A stretch of 33,055 bases of DNA from Coriobacteriia bacterium. GTDB lineage: Bacteria; Actinomycetota; Coriobacteriia; Anaerosomatales; Anaerosomataceae. Where the stretch lies: contig JAOAFY010000006.1 in assembly GCA_026416035.1 (NCBI GenBank), positions 1 to 33,055 of the forward strand, in the 5' to 3' direction. The notes beneath the pieces were generated by a model. The model was given only the letters and a program-made list of their open reading frames with translations, was not told the origin of the DNA and did no database searches. A program made the position numbers and the translations under genes. Below are positions 1 to 8,935 of the stretch, piece by piece. The stretch's first letter is position 1, and each line of letters starts with the position of its first letter.

Positions 1-485
1 GCTTCCGCGAGCACGAAAACCTTCTCCTTGCCCTTGTGCTCGACCCTCAACGTGCCAGACCCGACGATGCGCTCGACGCCTGCTTCGATGCGCTCGGCCA
101 CCTCAGCGGACCCCGTCACCGTCACCTCATAGTGCGCCACAACCGCAGACGCTGCAAGCGAGGGCGCCTTCGGGTCCACGTACCGGGCCTCGACCGGTGC
201 CAGCTCCTCGCGCGTCACCGCGGCCAGCGCGGCAAGGACCCGCTCTGCAGGCACGTGCGCAGTCAGCCAGAGGTCGTACATCTCGGCCAGTCCTGCTGTC
301 CCGACAGGCAGGGCGGGACCGAATGCGATACGCATGTGCGGGTTGAATCCGTGCGTGACCGCGTACGGAAGCCCCGCTCTGCGGATCGCGCGTTCGCACG
401 CGCGCGCCGTCTCCAAGTGCGACAGGAACCGCAGCATCCCCGTCTTGCGATACGTGACGCGCAGTCGGAAGCGAGATTCATCCAC
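1..485 (-). CDS. TIGR03936/DUF2344 radical-SAM-linked protein (3' end cut by window)
   Basis: Partial gene that runs off the left edge; about 161 N-terminal residues are visible. They begin MDESRFRLRVTYRKTG and include LRFLSHLETARACERAIRRA and HGFNPHMRIAFGPALPVG, which are the hallmarks of the TIGR03936 (DUF2344) family. This family is encoded next to, or fused to, TIGR03960 radical SAM proteins. Its biochemical role is not established. I chose the GTG at 485-483 because it overlaps the stop of the upstream radical SAM gene in an 8-base GTGGATGA arrangement and has a G-rich stretch just upstream. It is the last visible gene of the mre-rodA-radical SAM operon. The family assignment is confident; the function is unknown. 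Confidence 0.88.
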   Translation of the reverse strand, partial: MDESRFRLRVTYRKTGMLRFLSHLETARACERAIRRAGLPYAVTHGFNPHMRIAFGPALPVGTAGLAEMYDLWLTAHVPAERVLAALAAVTREELAPVEARYVDPKAPSLAASAVVAHYEVTVTGSAEVAERIEAGVERIVGSGTLRVEHKGKEKVFVLAE

Positions 486-2289
486 GGCTGCCCCCCGCTA
501 TCACGTTGGCGACGCCGAGGGCCCCGCACACGCCGCAGCCGGTGCACCCCGCCATCGTGCAATCCGCCGTCGTCTCGCCGGCGTACGCACGCGCGCGTTC
601 TGCACGAAGGTACGCTTCTGAGACGCCCGCCGAGATGTGCGACCAGGGCAGGGGCTCGAACGGATCCTTCGCCTCGTTCGCGATGGCCTTCGCATCAACC
701 CCGCACTGCGCGAACGCGTCCATCCACACGGACAGGTCGAACTCCTCGCTCCACGCGTCGAATCGCGCGCCGTGACGCCAAGCGACCTCGATCGCGTCTG
801 CGACCTCACGCCCCCCACGCGCCAGCACCGCCTCCAGGAACGATGCCTCCGCGTCGTGATACGACAGCTCGACGCCCTTGCGCGGCATGTGCCGCTTAAG
901 GAGCTCCTGGCGACGGATCACCTCCTCGAGCGGAGGCTGCGCGTCCCACTGGAACGGCGTGTGGGCCTTCGGGACGAACGTGGACACCGACACCGCGACG
1001 CGCACGCTCCCGCGCTCCTTCGGTGGAACCGCGTCGCGTGCGGCATCGACTGCTCGCCCGACGAGGGCGGATATCGCGATCACGTCCTCGTCGGTCTCGG
1101 TCGGCAAGCCGATCATGAAGTACAGTTTCACGCGGCGCCATCCGCTGGAAAACGCCCGAGCGATCGTGTCCAGCAACCCTTCCTCCGTGATGTTCTTGTT
1201 GATGACGTCACGCAGCCGCTGAGTCCCGGCCTCTGGAGCGATCGTAAGCCCCGTGCGCTTGGCTCCGCCTAGCACGCGTGCAACCTCGGGCGTGATCGCA
1301 TCGGCACGCAGAGACGGAACCGAGATCCCGACATCAGTCCCGTGCAGGCGCCGGCCCAGTCGCCTGACCACGTCGGCGAACTGCGAGTGGTCGGCCGTCG
1401 ACAGCGACGTCAAAGACACCTCGTCGTACCCGGTGCAGCGCAGCGCGCGGATCGCCTCATGCACTATCGCATCCGCAGGTCGCTCTCGTACGGGGCGGTA
1501 GATCATGCCTGCCTGGCAGAACCTGCAGCCGCGCGCGCAGCCGCGAAGGACCTCCACCGTCACGCGATCGTGCACCACATCCGCGTACGGCACGACTGGG
1601 CACGTCGGAGTCTTGTGCGCAGCGAGGGCGACGATGGCGCGGCGGATGACGCGTCGAGACCCTAGGCTCGGCACGTACACGCCTGGAATCGATGCGAGGG
1701 CATGGATCGCCTTCTCGCGAGAGCCCCCCTCGTCCCTGACCCGACGGTGCGTCTCGACGATCTCCACCACAGCGTCCTCGCCATCCCCCACGAGCACGGC
1801 GTCGAAGAACGCCGCGATGGGCTCGGGGTTGTACGCGCAAGGACCGCCGCCCACCACGATCGGGTCGTGCTCACTACGGTCGGCAGCGCGAAGCGGGATG
1901 CCTGCCAAATCGAGCAGCTCGAGGACGTTCGCATAGGTCAGCTCGTGCGGAAGCGTGATGCCGAGAAGGTCGAACTCGCGGACGGGGTCGAACGACTCTA
2001 AGGCGTAGAGAGGGACTGCGGCCTCCCGCATGGCAGTCGCCATGTCTTTCCACGGCACGAAGACGCGCTCACACGCGACTCCGCTTGCAGCGTTCAGGCG
2101 AGCATAGAGGATCTGGATGGCCTGGTTCGCCATGCCGACGTCGTACACGTCCGGGTACGCGAGCACAGCACGGTAGCGCACACCGTCGTCCGGAGGCGAC
2201 ACGGCGTTCCACTCGCAGTCCACGTAACGCGACGGCTGCTCCACCCGCGAAAGAAGTGCTGCGGGATTCCACAGGCGCCGCTCAGCCAC
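478..2289 (-). CDS. TIGR03960 family radical SAM protein
   Basis: About 603 residues. The N-terminal third resembles a B12-binding-like Rossmann domain (YPDVYDVGMANQAIQILY, then LLGITLPHELTYANVLELLD and VVGGGPCAYNPEPIAAFFD). A radical SAM core follows with the CxxxCxxC cluster motif RGCARGCRFCQAG near residue 250. The C-terminus holds another Cys-rich segment (CTMAGCTGCGVCGALG). The protein should bind a [4Fe-4S] cluster and cleave S-adenosylmethionine; its substrate is unknown. A longer reading from 2337 is possible, but I prefer the GTG at 2289: it overlaps the DUF697 stop as GTGGCTGA and has GGGAG about six bases upstream. It is coupled by another 8-base overlap to the TIGR03936 gene, with which it is sometimes fused in other genomes. 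Confidence 0.9.
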   Translation of the reverse strand: MAERRLWNPAALLSRVEQPSRYVDCEWNAVSPPDDGVRYRAVLAYPDVYDVGMANQAIQILYARLNAASGVACERVFVPWKDMATAMREAAVPLYALESFDPVREFDLLGITLPHELTYANVLELLDLAGIPLRAADRSEHDPIVVGGGPCAYNPEPIAAFFDAVLVGDGEDAVVEIVETHRRVRDEGGSREKAIHALASIPGVYVPSLGSRRVIRRAIVALAAHKTPTCPVVPYADVVHDRVTVEVLRGCARGCRFCQAGMIYRPVRERPADAIVHEAIRALRCTGYDEVSLTSLSTADHSQFADVVRRLGRRLHGTDVGISVPSLRADAITPEVARVLGGAKRTGLTIAPEAGTQRLRDVINKNITEEGLLDTIARAFSSGWRRVKLYFMIGLPTETDEDVIAISALVGRAVDAARDAVPPKERGSVRVAVSVSTFVPKAHTPFQWDAQPPLEEVIRRQELLKRHMPRKGVELSYHDAEASFLEAVLARGGREVADAIEVAWRHGARFDAWSEEFDLSVWMDAFAQCGVDAKAIANEAKDPFEPLPWSHISAGVSEAYLRAERARAYAGETTADCTMAGCTGCGVCGALGVANVIAGGSRG

Positions 2290-3166
2290 GAGCCTCTCCC
2301 GCAGCACGCCCCACGACCGCTCGTGCGACGGTGGCAAGGTCCGCGCCGTTCTCGAAGTACGCGATGGCAGCTTTCCCCATCGCCAGAGTCCCGGAGTATC
2401 CGATCGCTCCCTTGACGGCCCACCCGACGATGGGGACGATGCCGACCACCTGACGAGCTATCGCCCGGAACACGAACCCTCCGCCGACGACGGCGAGAAG
2501 CTCCTTGATCCGCTCCGGACCCAACGGCTCGCCGTACGCGGCAGCGATCTGCAGCAACATCTTGATCTGGTTCGCAGTCATCACGGGCATGTCGGCGCCG
2601 GGAATGAACCCCATCGTGCCGATCGCAGCGTTTTGCCACGCAGTCGCACGCACAGCAGCTTCGGCGACCGCACCGCGCATGAACGGCAAGTTCCGTGCGA
2701 GCGCCAACCGCTTGGACGGGATCTCCTCCGCCAACCACCCGGCCAGGCGGTCGTCTACGAGGCGCCGGACGTCGACATCCGTCAACACGTCGGCAGCGGG
2801 GTGGCCAGCCGTCTCCACGACCACAGCCCTTTCTGACCCGGGGACTACGGCCAGCACGACGGCGGGAAGCAACCGCTCGCGGGCTTCCTTCAGGAGCCGC
2901 CGGACATCCTCGGTGAGCCCTCCGGCAGCAACCACGAGAGCATCGGCCTTCTGTTCGAGCACGAGCGGCTCCCCTGCCCCAGCCACGGATATGGCGAGCC
3001 GGGCCTTGCCGGTCGTGGGCCTGAGCTGTTCGCGAAGCCGATCCACCAGCGCTTGCGGCGCATCGATCTCCACGACGACCTGGAGCAGCACATCACGGGA
3101 CCGCTCGCTGTCCAGCTCCGCCCCGGAGCGAACCAGGTCCGTCACCTGCAAGGATCTCGTCCTCAC
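2282..3166 (-). CDS. DUF697 domain-containing protein
   Basis: 294 residues. The C-terminal half carries a DUF697 (YcjF/GTPase-associated) signature: GFIPGADMPVMTANQIKMLL, then GGGFVFRAIARQVVGIVPIVG and AVKGAIGYSGTLAMGKAAIAY, with glycine-rich hydrophobic helices that may insert in the membrane. The N-terminal half alternates strand-like hydrophobic runs (LVVAAGG, LPAVVLAVVPG) and could be a degenerate GTPase-like fold with no P-loop; that is inference. The GTG start at 3166 follows GGCGGAGGG, a good ribosome binding site, 18 bases after the rodA stop. It lies between rodA and the radical SAM pair in one operon, which hints at a link to the envelope. No function can be assigned. Confidence 0.8.
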   Translation of the reverse strand: MRTRSLQVTDLVRSGAELDSERSRDVLLQVVVEIDAPQALVDRLREQLRPTTGKARLAISVAGAGEPLVLEQKADALVVAAGGLTEDVRRLLKEARERLLPAVVLAVVPGSERAVVVETAGHPAADVLTDVDVRRLVDDRLAGWLAEEIPSKRLALARNLPFMRGAVAEAAVRATAWQNAAIGTMGFIPGADMPVMTANQIKMLLQIAAAYGEPLGPERIKELLAVVGGGFVFRAIARQVVGIVPIVGWAVKGAIGYSGTLAMGKAAIAYFENGADLATVARAVVGRAAGEARG

Positions 3167-3184
3167 GGCACCCTCCGCCTCACG

Positions 3185-4372
3185 TCATGTCCCATACCGG
3201 CGCGACCAGACAGACTGCAGCAGGCCCACCGCCCCAAGGTTCGTGACCATCGCTGACGACCCGAAGCTCATGAACGGCAGCGGGATGCCCGTGATAGGCA
3301 TCATCCCGACGCTCATGCCGATGTTCTCGAGTATCTGGAAGGCCCACATGCCGATGATACCCGCGGCGATGAGCGCCCCGTAGAGGTCGCGAGACGATGC
3401 AGCGATGCTCAGCGCCGTCAACAGCAGGCCGAGGTACAGACCGAGCAAAGCCACAGCTCCGACGAACCCCAGCTCCTCGCCTAGGACCGCGAAGATGAAG
3501 TCGGTGTGCCGCTCCGGCAAAAAGTGCAGATTCGACTGTGTGCCCGCACGGAGCCCCTTGCCCGAGATCCCTCCGGAACCAACGGCGATCTTCGACTGCT
3601 GGAGGTTGTATCCGGCACCTGCCGGATCGCGCTCGGGATCGATGAACACGAGCAGCCTGTCCTTCTGGTACTGCTTGAGCGCCACGTCCTTGCCGGCGAT
3701 CTTGTCCAGCGTGCCATCGACGGCGAAGACGGCCGTCACCGACACCGCGACAAGCGCACCGATGACGAGGAACCGCCGGCCCTCCAGTCCCCCGAGCAGG
3801 AGCATCGCCATCGTGATGCCCACGAACACCATCCCCGTGCCGAGGTCTGGCTGGAGCAGGATCAACCCGATCGCCGCTGCAAGGTATCCGAGCACCCGCC
3901 ACATGTCGCGCGGGCGTTCGATCCGACCCTCGTACTCCGCGATGAGCGCGGCCATGACGACGATGAACACCAGCTTGCCAGGCTCCGACGGCTGGAACAG
4001 CCGCACGCCGGCGACCTGCAGCCACGAAGTGGCTCCTTTCGCCGTCGTCCCGAGCCCGGGGATGCGCGGCGATACGAGGAGGAATGCGAGCAAGCTCATC
4101 AGCGGGCCAGACCAGTGCCTCAGCGCCTTGTAGTCTACGAACCACGCCACGCCGAGCGGCACGAGGCCGACGGCTACGCCTACGAGATGCCGCTTGAACA
4201 GCCCGTCACCGCCTGCCATGCCAGAGGTCGCGGACCACACCATCACGGAACCGTACGCGACCAGCAGCGCCGAGAATGCGAGCAGCGGCACGTTCACGAG
4301 GTCGAAGAAGCGCTCCTTGCGGCTCTTGTCCAGAGGCCGGCGTCCGGCCGAACGACGCGACGTACCGATCAT
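3185..4372 (-). CDS. rodA: Rod-shape SEDS glycosyltransferase RodA
   Basis: 395 residues, about ten membrane segments, SEDS family. RodA polymerises lipid II into glycan strands together with the class B transpeptidase PBP2. Visible family motifs are QPSEPGKLVFIVVMAAL in the first half, LQPDLGTGMVF, YNLQQSKIAVGSGGISGKGL, ERHTDFIFAVLGEELGFVG, and near the end GIPLPFMSFGSSAMVTNLGAVG. The ATG overlaps the mrdA stop as ATGA, so the two partners of the elongasome are translationally coupled. It is RodA rather than FtsW because it sits in the mreBCD-mrdA cluster. The length and motif set are intact. Confidence 0.95.
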   Translation of the reverse strand: MIGTSRRSAGRRPLDKSRKERFFDLVNVPLLAFSALLVAYGSVMVWSATSGMAGGDGLFKRHLVGVAVGLVPLGVAWFVDYKALRHWSGPLMSLLAFLLVSPRIPGLGTTAKGATSWLQVAGVRLFQPSEPGKLVFIVVMAALIAEYEGRIERPRDMWRVLGYLAAAIGLILLQPDLGTGMVFVGITMAMLLLGGLEGRRFLVIGALVAVSVTAVFAVDGTLDKIAGKDVALKQYQKDRLLVFIDPERDPAGAGYNLQQSKIAVGSGGISGKGLRAGTQSNLHFLPERHTDFIFAVLGEELGFVGAVALLGLYLGLLLTALSIAASSRDLYGALIAAGIIGMWAFQILENIGMSVGMMPITGIPLPFMSFGSSAMVTNLGAVGLLQSVWSRRYGT

Positions 4373-6297
4373 CTCGACTCATCCTTCGCATGGACCTCGA
4401 TGATAGGCTGGCCGAGAAGCTTCGCCAGGATGTTGCGTGCGGCGGGCGCTGCGACCGACCCTCCGTGGCCGCCCTGCTCCACGACCACCGCCACGGCATA
4501 CCGGGGGGCCTCGGCCGGAGCAAATGCGCAGAACCACGCGAAGTCGTCCTTGCCTGCGACCTGCGCCGTGCCGGTCTTGCCCGCCACGGTGACGCCGAAG
4601 CCTCTGAACGCGCTGGCGGCCGTCCCTGATTCAGTGACGCGCACGAGAGCACGACGCATGACGGCAAGATTGCCGGCATCGACGGGCACGCGCGCAGCCG
4701 CTTCCGGACGGTACGACCGGGCGATCGCCCCATCCGCATCCAAGACGTCTTTCAGGACGTGCGGGCGCATGACCGTCCCGCCATTTGCGATGCCTGCGTA
4801 CACCGCAGCCATCTGCAGCGGCGTCACAAGCATGTCTCCTTGACCGATCGCCAAGTTCACGGTGTCTCCAGGCAGCCACATCTGCCACTCCGGGTAGTCC
4901 CGGTTGTACTCCTTCTTCCAGGCAGCATCGGGAACGCGTCCGCGCAGCTCGCCCGGCAGGTCGATCCCGAGCCGGTCGCCAAGCCCGAAGCGCCGGGCGA
5001 ACGACTGCAGCTCCTCCTTCTTGCGCTTGTAGAACTCGTAGCCGATCTCGTAGAAGACCGTGTCGCAAGATTCCTCGATCCCGCCATCGAACGAGATCGA
5101 TCCGTGGCCGGTACGTTTCCAGCACCACTTCGGCCACTGCTCGCCCATCTCTGTCCACTTGCCCTCGCACCGGTAGTACCTGCCGCTGTGCGTGATGCCT
5201 GCCTCCAGGCCGGCCAGACCCGTCACGGCCTTGAAGGTGGACGCGGGTGGATACGCTCCCATGACGGCCCGGTTGTTCAGCGGATACTCACGCGAGGGGT
5301 CGGTGAGCGCCTTCCATTCGGATTGGCTGATGCCTCCGAGGAACACGGCCGGGTCGTACGACGGCGCGCTTGCCATCGCAAGCACCTCACCGGTCTTGAC
5401 GTCGAGCACGACGGCCGCACCGGCCTTCGCCTTCGTGAACCCCTGCCTGTGAGCCTCGGCTATCGCCCTGGCTAGCTGCTCCTCGGCCACGCGCTGAACA
5501 TCGATGTCGATCGTCAGCCGGATGTCTCTTCCGGCGATCGGGGCTTCTTCGTTGATGATGCGGATCGGCCTGCCCGAGGCGTTCACCTCGATGAGCCGAC
5601 GCCCCTTGTCGCCTTGGAGGACTCGCTCGTACTGCGCCTCGACACCGGCCTTCCCGACTATATCTCCCAACTCGTAACCAGCGGTTGGGTCAGAGCGCTT
5701 CAGCTGCTCTTCGGAGATCTCTCCCGTGTACCCGAGGACGTGCGCCCCGACCGATCCGAACGGATACTCGCGAACAGCCACCTGCTCGACACGCACCCCG
5801 GGGAAGCGGCTGCCTTGCTCAGACAGCTTCGCGATCACGTCTAACGGCACGTCCACGGCGATCGCTCGCGGCCGAAGCGCCTCGATGCGCGCATCGATGA
5901 TCGACTCGAACACCTGCTGAGGATCCATGCCGAGCATGTCCGCCACCGGTCCGAGCGTCTCGCGGATCTCGGCACGCGTGGGGTCGTCGTTCTTCGACGC
6001 GCTTTGGGCGCGGACGATCAGGGAGCGGATCGTCTCGTCAGCAGGATCCAGCGCGACCGCCAGCGAGGGCCGGTTCGTCACGAGCAGCTTGCCGTTCCGG
6101 TCGAGAATCCGTCCACGCGGGGCATCGAGGGAGATCTCCCTGACCCTGTTGTTCCGCGCCAACTCGGCGTACTTCTCACCGGCGAGCACCTGCATCGTCC
6201 ACAGACGCACGACAAGCGCCCCGAGCACGACGATCACCACAGCGCCGAGCGCGGCGAAACGGGACTTCAGCTGTTCACGGAAAGCCGGCACGAGCAC
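4369..6297 (-). CDS. mrdA: Penicillin-binding protein 2 (elongasome transpeptidase)
   Basis: 642 residues. One N-terminal membrane anchor (ALGAVVIVVLGALVVRLWTM) is followed by the dimerisation/pedestal region (APRGRILDRNGKLLVTNRPS) and a C-terminal transpeptidase. Catalytic motifs are present: S353-T-F-K, S410-C-D in place of the usual SxN (SxD is also typical of E. coli PBP2), and K574-T-G-T-A. It cross-links peptidoglycan during side-wall growth with RodA, which follows with a 4-base overlap. The start is a GTG at 6297 preceded by AGAGAGG; another GTG lies two codons later and cannot be excluded. A 45-base gap with a short hairpin separates it from mreD. Confidence 0.95.
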   Translation of the reverse strand: MLVPAFREQLKSRFAALGAVVIVVLGALVVRLWTMQVLAGEKYAELARNNRVREISLDAPRGRILDRNGKLLVTNRPSLAVALDPADETIRSLIVRAQSASKNDDPTRAEIRETLGPVADMLGMDPQQVFESIIDARIEALRPRAIAVDVPLDVIAKLSEQGSRFPGVRVEQVAVREYPFGSVGAHVLGYTGEISEEQLKRSDPTAGYELGDIVGKAGVEAQYERVLQGDKGRRLIEVNASGRPIRIINEEAPIAGRDIRLTIDIDVQRVAEEQLARAIAEAHRQGFTKAKAGAAVVLDVKTGEVLAMASAPSYDPAVFLGGISQSEWKALTDPSREYPLNNRAVMGAYPPASTFKAVTGLAGLEAGITHSGRYYRCEGKWTEMGEQWPKWCWKRTGHGSISFDGGIEESCDTVFYEIGYEFYKRKKEELQSFARRFGLGDRLGIDLPGELRGRVPDAAWKKEYNRDYPEWQMWLPGDTVNLAIGQGDMLVTPLQMAAVYAGIANGGTVMRPHVLKDVLDADGAIARSYRPEAAARVPVDAGNLAVMRRALVRVTESGTAASAFRGFGVTVAGKTGTAQVAGKDDFAWFCAFAPAEAPRYAVAVVVEQGGHGGSVAAPAARNILAKLLGQPIIEVHAKDESR

Positions 6298-6322
6298 TGA
6301 ACCTCTCTGGAACGCCCGCTCG

Positions 6323-6338
6323 TCCCGCCTCGGCGGGA
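6323..6338 (-). other. Short inverted repeat in the mreD-mrdA gap
   Basis: TCCCGCC and GGCGGGA form a 7-base perfect inverted repeat with a 2-base centre, so the real loop would be at least 4 bases. It sits in the only clear intergenic gap inside the mre-mrd operon. It could be an attenuator, an RNA processing site or chance in GC-rich DNA. It has no T-tract, so I do not call it a terminator. Confidence 0.25.
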
Positions 6339-6342
6339 GAAC

Positions 6343-6861
6343 TCACGCGACGCGACGGAACGAACGGATCCGGCGGTCCGGCCGCAGCGCGCGCGACAGC
6401 CACGGGTAGACCGCCAAAGCCAGCACGGCATTATACATCCCGCGTGGCAGCACGACCGAGAACAGGGAGCGCCAGAACGGCAGCTCGCTTCCCAGCACGA
6501 TGAGCACGATCAGGTAGACGAGCTCTGCGGCAAGGCCGGCGAGCAGCGCCACGGTGAAGGGCAACAGCCAGCCCTCTGCGAACACGTTGGCCTGGAGCAT
6601 GCCGGCGGTGTACCCCACAAGCGTCAACACGAACGCCCATGCTCCTATCGGGCCGCTCCCGAGGAGATCCAGCAGAAGTCCCGCGACGAACCCCGCTACC
6701 GCCCCCGAAGACGCACCGTTGACGAGAGCGAGCGTGATGACCACCAGCAGCGGGAAACTGGGCACAACGCCAGCCACGCGCATGTGCGGAGCGATGGCTG
6801 CCTGGATTACCGCGGCGGCGATCAGCGCGAGCGCGGTCGACCACGTCCTGGATTGCGTCAT
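6343..6861 (-). CDS. mreD: Rod shape-determining membrane protein MreD
   Basis: 172 residues, hydrophobic throughout, with about five membrane segments. The family-like middle region is GFVAGLLLDLLGSGPIGAWA, followed by GYTAGMLQANVF. MreD is an integral-membrane subunit of the rod complex that bridges MreC and cytoplasmic MreB. The ATG overlaps the mreC stop as ATGA. Sequence conservation in MreD is always weak, so the call leans on topology, size and position between mreC and mrdA. Confidence 0.9.
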   Translation of the reverse strand: MTQSRTWSTALALIAAAVIQAAIAPHMRVAGVVPSFPLLVVITLALVNGASSGAVAGFVAGLLLDLLGSGPIGAWAFVLTLVGYTAGMLQANVFAEGWLLPFTVALLAGLAAELVYLIVLIVLGSELPFWRSLFSVVLPRGMYNAVLALAVYPWLSRALRPDRRIRSFRRVA

Positions 6862-7715
6862 TCCACACCGCCCCCAGGCTCAGCCGGGATCGTCCCCAAC
6901 AAGATGACGACTTCCTCGAGCTCGTCGATCGGGACACGCGACCGCAGCACGATCCTGGGGAAAAGGTCCGCGCGCCTCGCATCCACCTGTATCACGTCGC
7001 CCACGACGATGCCCTTCGGGTAGACGCCACCGAGACCTGAGGTGATCACGACATCTCCGATGATTGGGACCTTGCTCTTGTCCACGTACTCCATCGTGAG
7101 CGTCCTGTCGATGGATCCGCGCACCACCCCGAGAGCACGCGTACGCTGGATCATCGCCGCGACGCCGCTCTGCTCGTCGGTAATCAGCCGCACACGCGAA
7201 GAATGCTTGGCCACGGTCTCGATCTGTCCCACGAGCCCCTGGGGCGCCAAGACGGGCATCCCGGACTGAACGCCGTCTGCTGTGCCCCGGTCGATGATGA
7301 TCGAACCTTCCCACGAGCTCGTGGGCCGTCCGATCACCCGCGCGCCCAGCTGGGCGAGACGACGCTCTTCGACGAACGCCACCAACTGTCGCAGGCGGTC
7401 GTTCTCCTGGCGAGCCTCCTCGAGGTCGGCCAGGCGGGACTTCAGTTCCTCGTTCTGGGCTTTGAGCCTCTCCACCTCGCGCCTCGACACGGCGAGCCCC
7501 GCGAACCAGTCTCCGACGGCCTCGAACGGTCGCGCAAGAACGCTTCCAGTCTGAGCCACAGGAGCGGCGACTTCGAGGGTGCCGGCGCGCATCCGGTGCA
7601 GCAAGCCGCCATCGCCCTCACGGTAGTAGACGGTGACGAGCACGATCGATGCTACCAGCAACGCGCCCAGCAGCATCGGGTTGCGCGGATTCCGCTCCTT
7701 CTCGGCGATCCTCAT
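6858..7715 (-). CDS. mreC: Rod shape-determining protein MreC
   Basis: 285 residues. One N-terminal membrane segment (MLLGALLVASIVLVTVYY) is followed by a coiled coil at about residues 75-115 (RREVERLKAQNEELKSRLAD) and then the periplasmic/extracellular double beta-barrel region (RVIGRPTSSWEGSIIIDRGT, DGVQSGMPVLAPQGLVGQIE). MreC links MreB filaments to PBP2 and RodA. It begins 12 bases after the mreB stop and overlaps mreD by four bases. The length is usual for the family. Confidence 0.94.
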   Translation of the reverse strand: MRIAEKERNPRNPMLLGALLVASIVLVTVYYREGDGGLLHRMRAGTLEVAAPVAQTGSVLARPFEAVGDWFAGLAVSRREVERLKAQNEELKSRLADLEEARQENDRLRQLVAFVEERRLAQLGARVIGRPTSSWEGSIIIDRGTADGVQSGMPVLAPQGLVGQIETVAKHSSRVRLITDEQSGVAAMIQRTRALGVVRGSIDRTLTMEYVDKSKVPIIGDVVITSGLGGVYPKGIVVGDVIQVDARRADLFPRIVLRSRVPIDELEEVVILLGTIPAEPGGGVE

Positions 7716-7727
7716 CGTCTACCCCGG

Positions 7728-8768
7728 CTACCGGGTCACCGTGAGGACCTTCTTCAAGACGTCGATCTCCTCAAGAGCCATCGCAGAGCCGATCACGACG
7801 TTCGTCAGAGCACTCTCGGACACGTGGACCGGCATGCCGGTCTCGTACCTGATGCGCTCGTCCAGGGCCTGCAGCAGAGCGCCGCCTCCCGTGAGCACGA
7901 TGCCGTACTCCATGATGTCGCTCGCAAGCTCGGGCGGAGTCTTCTCGAGGGTGCCCTTGATCGCCGAGATGATCGCCTGCGTCGGCTCCTCGACGGCGAC
8001 CCTGATCTCTTCAGAGGAGATCGTGATCGTACGCGGCAGCCCAGTGAGCAGGTCGCGACCCCTCACTTCCGCATCCATCTCCTCGGGCAGCGGATGCGCC
8101 GACCCGATCTCGAACTTGATCTCCTCAGCAGTACGCTCGCCGATCAGCAAGTTGTACTCGCGCTTGATGTGGTTGATGATCGCCTCGTCGAATTCGTCTC
8201 CGCCGATGCGGATGGACTGCGACACGACGATCCCGCCGAGGGAGATGACCGCCACCTCGGTGGTGCCGCCACCGATGTCCACGACCATGTTCCCCGTAGG
8301 CTCCTGGATCGGGAGCCCGGCACCGATCGCGGCAGCCATCGGTTCCTCGATGAGGTAGGCCTGCCGTGCGCCAGCCTGCATGGTCGCCTCGAAGACCGCA
8401 CGTTTCTCGACCTCTGTCACGCCAGAAGGAACACACACGACGACGCGCGGCTTCGGCTGCCAGGGAAACCGCTTCTGCCGTGTCTTGCTGATGAAGTACC
8501 GGAGCATCGCCTCGGTCACTTCGAAGTCGGCGATAACCCCATCCTTGAGCGGTCGGATAGCGACGATCGAACCAGGCGTACGCCCGAGCATCCGCTTGGC
8601 TTCGATTCCGACAGCAAGGACGCGCTTGGTGTCCTTCTCGACGGCGACGACAGAGGGCTCGATCAGCACGATGCCGCGCCCGCGCACCGACACACGAGTG
8701 TTGGCGGTGCCGAGGTCGACAGCCATGTCGCTGCCCCACGAGTTGAAGAACATATCCACAAGCGACAA
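7728..8768 (-). CDS. mreB: Actin-like rod shape-determining protein MreB
   Basis: 346 residues, full length. The actin-fold nucleotide motifs are present: phosphate-1 [12 protein letters not shown], phosphate-2 [20 protein letters not shown], and the adenosine motif [18 protein letters not shown]. It forms membrane-bound filaments that guide side-wall synthesis. I accept the TTG start at 8768 because GGGAG lies about six bases upstream. It is first in the mreBCD-mrdA-rodA operon, with a likely promoter about 85 bases upstream. Confidence 0.96.
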   Translation of the reverse strand: MSLVDMFFNSWGSDMAVDLGTANTRVSVRGRGIVLIEPSVVAVEKDTKRVLAVGIEAKRMLGRTPGSIVAIRPLKDGVIADFEVTEAMLRYFISKTRQKRFPWQPKPRVVVCVPSGVTEVEKRAVFEATMQAGARQAYLIEEPMAAAIGAGLPIQEPTGNMVVDIGGGTTEVAVISLGGIVVSQSIRIGGDEFDEAIINHIKREYNLLIGERTAEEIKFEIGSAHPLPEEMDAEVRGRDLLTGLPRTITISSEEIRVAVEEPTQAIISAIKGTLEKTPPELASDIMEYGIVLTGGGALLQALDERIRYETGMPVHVSESALTNVVIGSAMALEEIDVLKKVLTVTR

Positions 8769-8853
8769 TGCGCTCTCCCTTCGTGCATCGTGCGTGCGCT
8801 ACGGGGCCAGGCAGCGTAGCTCGTCCGCCGATAGCACCAGCGCAGCCGTGCAG

Positions 8854-8862
8854 AGTGTAGCA
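8854..8862 (-). promoter_or_regulatory. Extended -10 promoter for the mre operon
   Basis: On the minus strand this reads TGCTACACT, an extended -10 (TGn) followed by TACACT. No good -35 is seen at 16-18 bases, as expected for an extended -10 promoter. It would start RNA near 8847 and give mreB a leader of about 80 bases. The wider string GTGTGCTA recurs at the EF-G-like gene and the tRNA gene. Confidence 0.5.
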
Positions 8863-8935
8863 CACCAAGCGCCCGCGAACCCTCTTGGGTCACACAACGC
8901 CGCAGGTAGGAGGGCATGTCAGCGATGCATACCGG

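Noticed and set aside
36-899. 287-codon open frame on the plus strand
   Set aside because: Arg/Pro/His-rich shadow across the TIGR03936 and TIGR03960 genes, with no family motifs; typical of high-GC antisense frames.
3506-4843. 445-codon open frame on the plus strand
   Set aside because: Lies antisense to rodA and mrdA, which have full motif sets; composition is His/Arg/Asp-rich noise.
7203-8819. 538-codon open frame on the plus strand
   Set aside because: Antisense to mreC and mreB; no domain, low-complexity His/Asp/Leu composition.
8872-8895. Small hairpin ACCC-TCTT-GGGT downstream of radC
   Set aside because: Only a 4-base stem; too weak to call a terminator.
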